Assembly (NCBI RefSeq): GCF_000802155.2
Contig: NZ_JQGJ02000004.1
Location: 496,001 to 560,000, forward strand
Direction: 5' to 3'
Origin: Pseudomonas frederiksbergensis
Lineage (GTDB): Bacteria > Pseudomonadota > Gammaproteobacteria > Pseudomonadales > Pseudomonadaceae
Length of the DNA stretch: 64,000 nucleotides
Under the pieces are notes generated by a model that did not search any database, was not told where the DNA came from, and was given only the letters and a program-made list of their open reading frames with translations. Position 1 is the stretch's first letter. Each line of letters starts with the position of its first letter. This document shows, piece after piece, positions 62,121 to 64,000 of the stretch. A program made the position numbers and the translations under genes.

Positions 62121-62174
62121 TTGTCGCGATGGGATCTCTGTGCCGAGGGGATCTCCGTGGCGACGGGATTTAGC

Positions 62175-62287
62175 CGTGGCGAGGGGATTTATCCCCGTTG
62201 GGGCGCGTAGCGCCCCCTCATCCAGCCGCAAAATTCAGGATTATGGGGCTGCTGGGCGGCCCAGCGGGGATAGATCCCCTCGCCACA
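62175..62287. repeat. Long GTGGCGAGGGG-type palindromic repeat
   Basis: Outer arms GTGGCGAGGGGATTTATCCCC and GGGGATAGATCCCCTCGCCACA, with inner hairpins (GGGGCGCGTAGCGCCCC; GGGCTGCTGGGCGGCCC). Same architecture as 3010-3104. A short partial copy lies just before (around 62154). Confidence 0.75.
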
Positions 62288-62321
62288 AAAACTCCCACAT
62301 AAAATCGGTTGAGCCGACAAG

Positions 62322-63068
62322 TCACGGCCTGTAGAGATGCGCATGCCCGGCGCGGTACAGCGACGACTCGCTGAATACATCATTGCCCAACACCCGTCCC
62401 ACCAGAATCAACGCCGTACGCCTGAAGCCCTTGGCCTGCACCTTCACGGCGATATCCTCAAGCGTCCCCACCGCCCAATCCTGATCCGGCCACGTTGCCC
62501 GGTGAATCACCGCTATCGGACAATCCGCGCCATAGTGGGGCAGCAGTTCGTCGACTATTTTTTCCAGATGATTGACCCCCAGGTGGATCGCCATGGTCGC
62601 CCGGTGTTGCGCCAGGCTGACCAGTTCTTCTCCCGTGGGCATGGCGGTTTTGTCCGCGTAACGGGTCAGGATCACGCTCTGGGAGACGTCCGGTAACGTC
62701 AGCTCGGCACCCAGCAGGGCGGCGCAGGCTGAGGTGGCGGTCACGCCGGGAATGATTTCGAAAGGAATGCCCAGTTCCCTCAGGCAACGGATCTGCTCGC
62801 CGATCGCCCCATAAAGGCTTGGGTCGCCGGAATGCACACGGGCCACATCCTGGCCTTTGAGGTGGGCGGTCTTGATCAAATCGATAATCTGTTCCAGGTG
62901 CAGCTCGGCGCTGTTGACCACCTGTTCGGCGCGATGGCCTTCCAGGACCGCTGCCGGCACCAGGGAACCGGCGTAGATGATCACGGCGCAACTGCGAATC
63001 AGCCGCTGGCCCTTTACAGTGATCAGTTCGGGGTCGCCGGGGCCGGCGCCGATGAAGTAAACGGTCAT
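62322..63068 (-). CDS. cobM: Precorrin-4 C11-methyltransferase
   Basis: The 248-aa SAM-dependent tetrapyrrole methylase of the aerobic B12 pathway has the family motifs VYFIGAGPGDPELIT, SGDPSLYGA and GVTATSACAALLG. ATG 63068 has AGGAA upstream. It lies downstream of cobE and cbtA on the same strand, with a 70-base gap that holds the 17-bp palindrome, so it may have its own promoter. Confidence 0.94.
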   Translation of the reverse strand: MTVYFIGAGPGDPELITVKGQRLIRSCAVIIYAGSLVPAAVLEGHRAEQVVNSAELHLEQIIDLIKTAHLKGQDVARVHSGDPSLYGAIGEQIRCLRELGIPFEIIPGVTATSACAALLGAELTLPDVSQSVILTRYADKTAMPTGEELVSLAQHRATMAIHLGVNHLEKIVDELLPHYGADCPIAVIHRATWPDQDWAVGTLEDIAVKVQAKGFRRTALILVGRVLGNDVFSESSLYRAGHAHLYRP

Positions 63069-63098
63069 GACCGATTCCTGTAGAAAGATGGGAGCTTG

Positions 63099-63115
63099 CA
63101 TGAGCAGCGCTCATG
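63099..63115. promoter_or_regulatory. 17-bp palindrome between cobE and cobM
   Basis: CATGAGCAGCGCTCATG, perfect 7-bp arms, 31-47 bases before the cobM ATG; 15 of 17 bases shared with the metH upstream site. It could also act as a small hairpin. Confidence 0.6.
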
Positions 63116-63138
63116 ATTCGGCGGGCGATTATCGAGCG

Positions 63139-63543
63139 TTACGAAGTCACCGCCAATGCCAACGTGGCCTGCGGGTCTTTTTGACGCGTGACCCGCAATG
63201 TCGCGGGCGGATTGCCCAATCGATCGGCCAGTGCCAGAGCGGCGCTTTCGGCGACGCCATGGCAGCCCGTACGTGCGAAGGCGATTTCGGATAGATGGCT
63301 GAGCCGCGCTTGATAGCTGGCCAGTTCCGCGGCGCTGAAATACGTCAGCGGCAACGACAACTGCCCTGCCAGCTCCAACAGGCCCGGTTCGTCGCGCTTG
63401 AGATCGATGCTGGCCAACGCCCGTACCTGATCGAGCGTAATGCCGTGGACCTGCAAAGTCTGGTCAAGCAGTGCCCGCAGTACACTGGCCGGGCAACCAC
63501 GCTGGCAGCCGAGGCCGACCACCAGGATCGGCTTGCCGTTCAT
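63139..63543 (-). CDS. cobE: Cobalamin biosynthesis protein CobE (CbiG C-terminal domain)
   Basis: The 134-aa protein equals the CbiG C-terminal domain (VVGLGCQRGCPASVLRALL; ASIDLKRDEPGLLELA; GVAESAALAL). CobE is part of the aerobic cobalamin route; its exact job is not settled. ATG 63543 overlaps the end of the cbtA-like gene by four bases. Confidence 0.9.
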   Translation of the reverse strand: MNGKPILVVGLGCQRGCPASVLRALLDQTLQVHGITLDQVRALASIDLKRDEPGLLELAGQLSLPLTYFSAAELASYQARLSHLSEIAFARTGCHGVAESAALALADRLGNPPATLRVTRQKDPQATLALAVTS

Positions 63544-64000
63544 GCGTCGTGGTGGGCCTGGGCGCCGCGGCGGAACAGCCAGGCGCTGATCAGGCCCAAG
63601 GCCAACCAGAACGCAATGTTGGTCAATTGCGAGGCGAGCTTGAACTCAGTTTCCAGCGCCTCGGGAGCCAGCATCGAATGCACTTCGGGCTGGGGCGCGC
63701 CGATCACATGAGGCGTCACCAGGATGGCGAGGCCCAGCACCTTCAACAGCCAATGCCGACCGAACGCAATCAGCGCGATGCCCACCGCCGTGGACGCTGC
63801 CGTGCCGATCCACCACATCTGCCGTTGGGCCAGATCCGCCGCTGCCGTGCCGGGCAATTCCGGTGGCAGGCCGAGGGTCGGCGCCAGGACGAAGGTGGCG
63901 TAGCCGGCCAGGCCCCAGAGCAAACCTTGCGACGTGCGCGTCGGCGCACGCAAGGTGTACAGGCCCGCCAGCATCAGCGCGAAACCCACCGCGACGACCA
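63540..64000 (-). CDS. cbtA: Cobalt transporter subunit CbtA, 5' end outside window
   Basis: The frame stays open to the right edge. The visible part has four to five hydrophobic segments (LMLAGLYTL, LLWGLAGYATFVLAPTLGLPPELPG, WIGTAASTAVGIALIA, LLKVLGLAILVTPHVIGAPQPE) and an AHHDA end, as in CbtA proteins. CbtA works with the small CbtB to import cobalt. A GTG at 63989 is internal. Operon with cobE and probably cobM. Confidence 0.88.
   Translation of the reverse strand, partial: VVAVGFALMLAGLYTLRAPTRTSQGLLWGLAGYATFVLAPTLGLPPELPGTAAADLAQRQMWWIGTAASTAVGIALIAFGRHWLLKVLGLAILVTPHVIGAPQPEVHSMLAPEALETEFKLASQLTNIAFWLALGLISAWLFRRGAQAHHDA

Overview
The window is chromosomal DNA of a Pseudomonas, most likely of the P. 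fluorescens group. The evidence is high-GC coding sequence throughout, Pseudomonas-type REP palindromes (GTGGGAGC...GCTCGCGA) between genes, a lexA2-imuA-imuB-dnaE2 mutagenesis cassette, a glgE / treS-maltokinase fusion / glgB operon, a Pseudomonas-type metallothionein, and cti, glsA and metH proteins that look pseudomonad along their whole length. I see no rRNA, tRNA, integrase, transposase or CRISPR array. This looks like core and shell chromosome, not a mobile island.

Layout. 1-8.8 kb: the end of an mgtC-like gene, a small acidic proline-rich gene, then the glgE-treS/mak-glgB operon (trehalose to maltose-1-phosphate to branched alpha-glucan). 8.8-11.2 kb: glucarate dehydratase with a divergent FadR-type regulator. 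11.4-15.0 kb: a CoA-transferase/thiolase operon with a divergent LysR regulator (dhc/ato type). 15.1-27.1 kb: a sirtuin, then a run of stress genes. These are two DUF892 ferritin-like proteins, a metallothionein, a KGG-repeat protein, a Mn catalase, a ZIP metal transporter, a YqjE-like envelope trio, homospermidine synthase, a lipoprotein and glutaminase. 27.1-34.8 kb: a small hypothetical gene, a 586-base gap, topB with an SOS-type box upstream, a lone receiver protein and a Fur-box/ECF sigma/FecR/TonB-receptor iron-signalling unit. 34.9-39.3 kb: a metabolite:H+ symporter and a GMC oxidoreductase, divergent from a LysR gene. 39.4-45.1 kb: the LexA2 mutasome operon. 45.2-50.9 kb: a soluble hybrid histidine kinase, small stress-type proteins, a LysR regulator, an SCP2 protein and a histidine phosphatase. 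51.1-52.2 kb: sohB with a frameshift. 52.3-55.2 kb: sulfite reductase cysI with its DUF934 partner, two tiny membrane proteins and a perfect REPIN. 55.2-64.0 kb: metH, cti, nfuA and a cobM-cobE-cbtA cobalamin segment running off the right edge.

Themes. Several neighbours plausibly work together: osmoprotectant/glucan metabolism at the left; metal handling and peroxide defence in the 16-23 kb run; iron sensing at 30.7-34.8 kb; DNA-damage responses from two LexA systems (a canonical SOS box before topB and a LexA2 palindrome on lexA2); and sulfur, methionine and B12 metabolism at the right. The strongest unexplained signals are regulatory: a near-identical 17-bp palindrome upstream of both metH and cobM (15/17 bases), the LexA-type box upstream of topB, and a LexA2 operator that also contains the ribosome-binding site and start codon of its own gene. 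Nine or so copies of a GTGGCGAGGG-type palindrome sit at gene ends. No clearly new defence or biosynthetic system was found.
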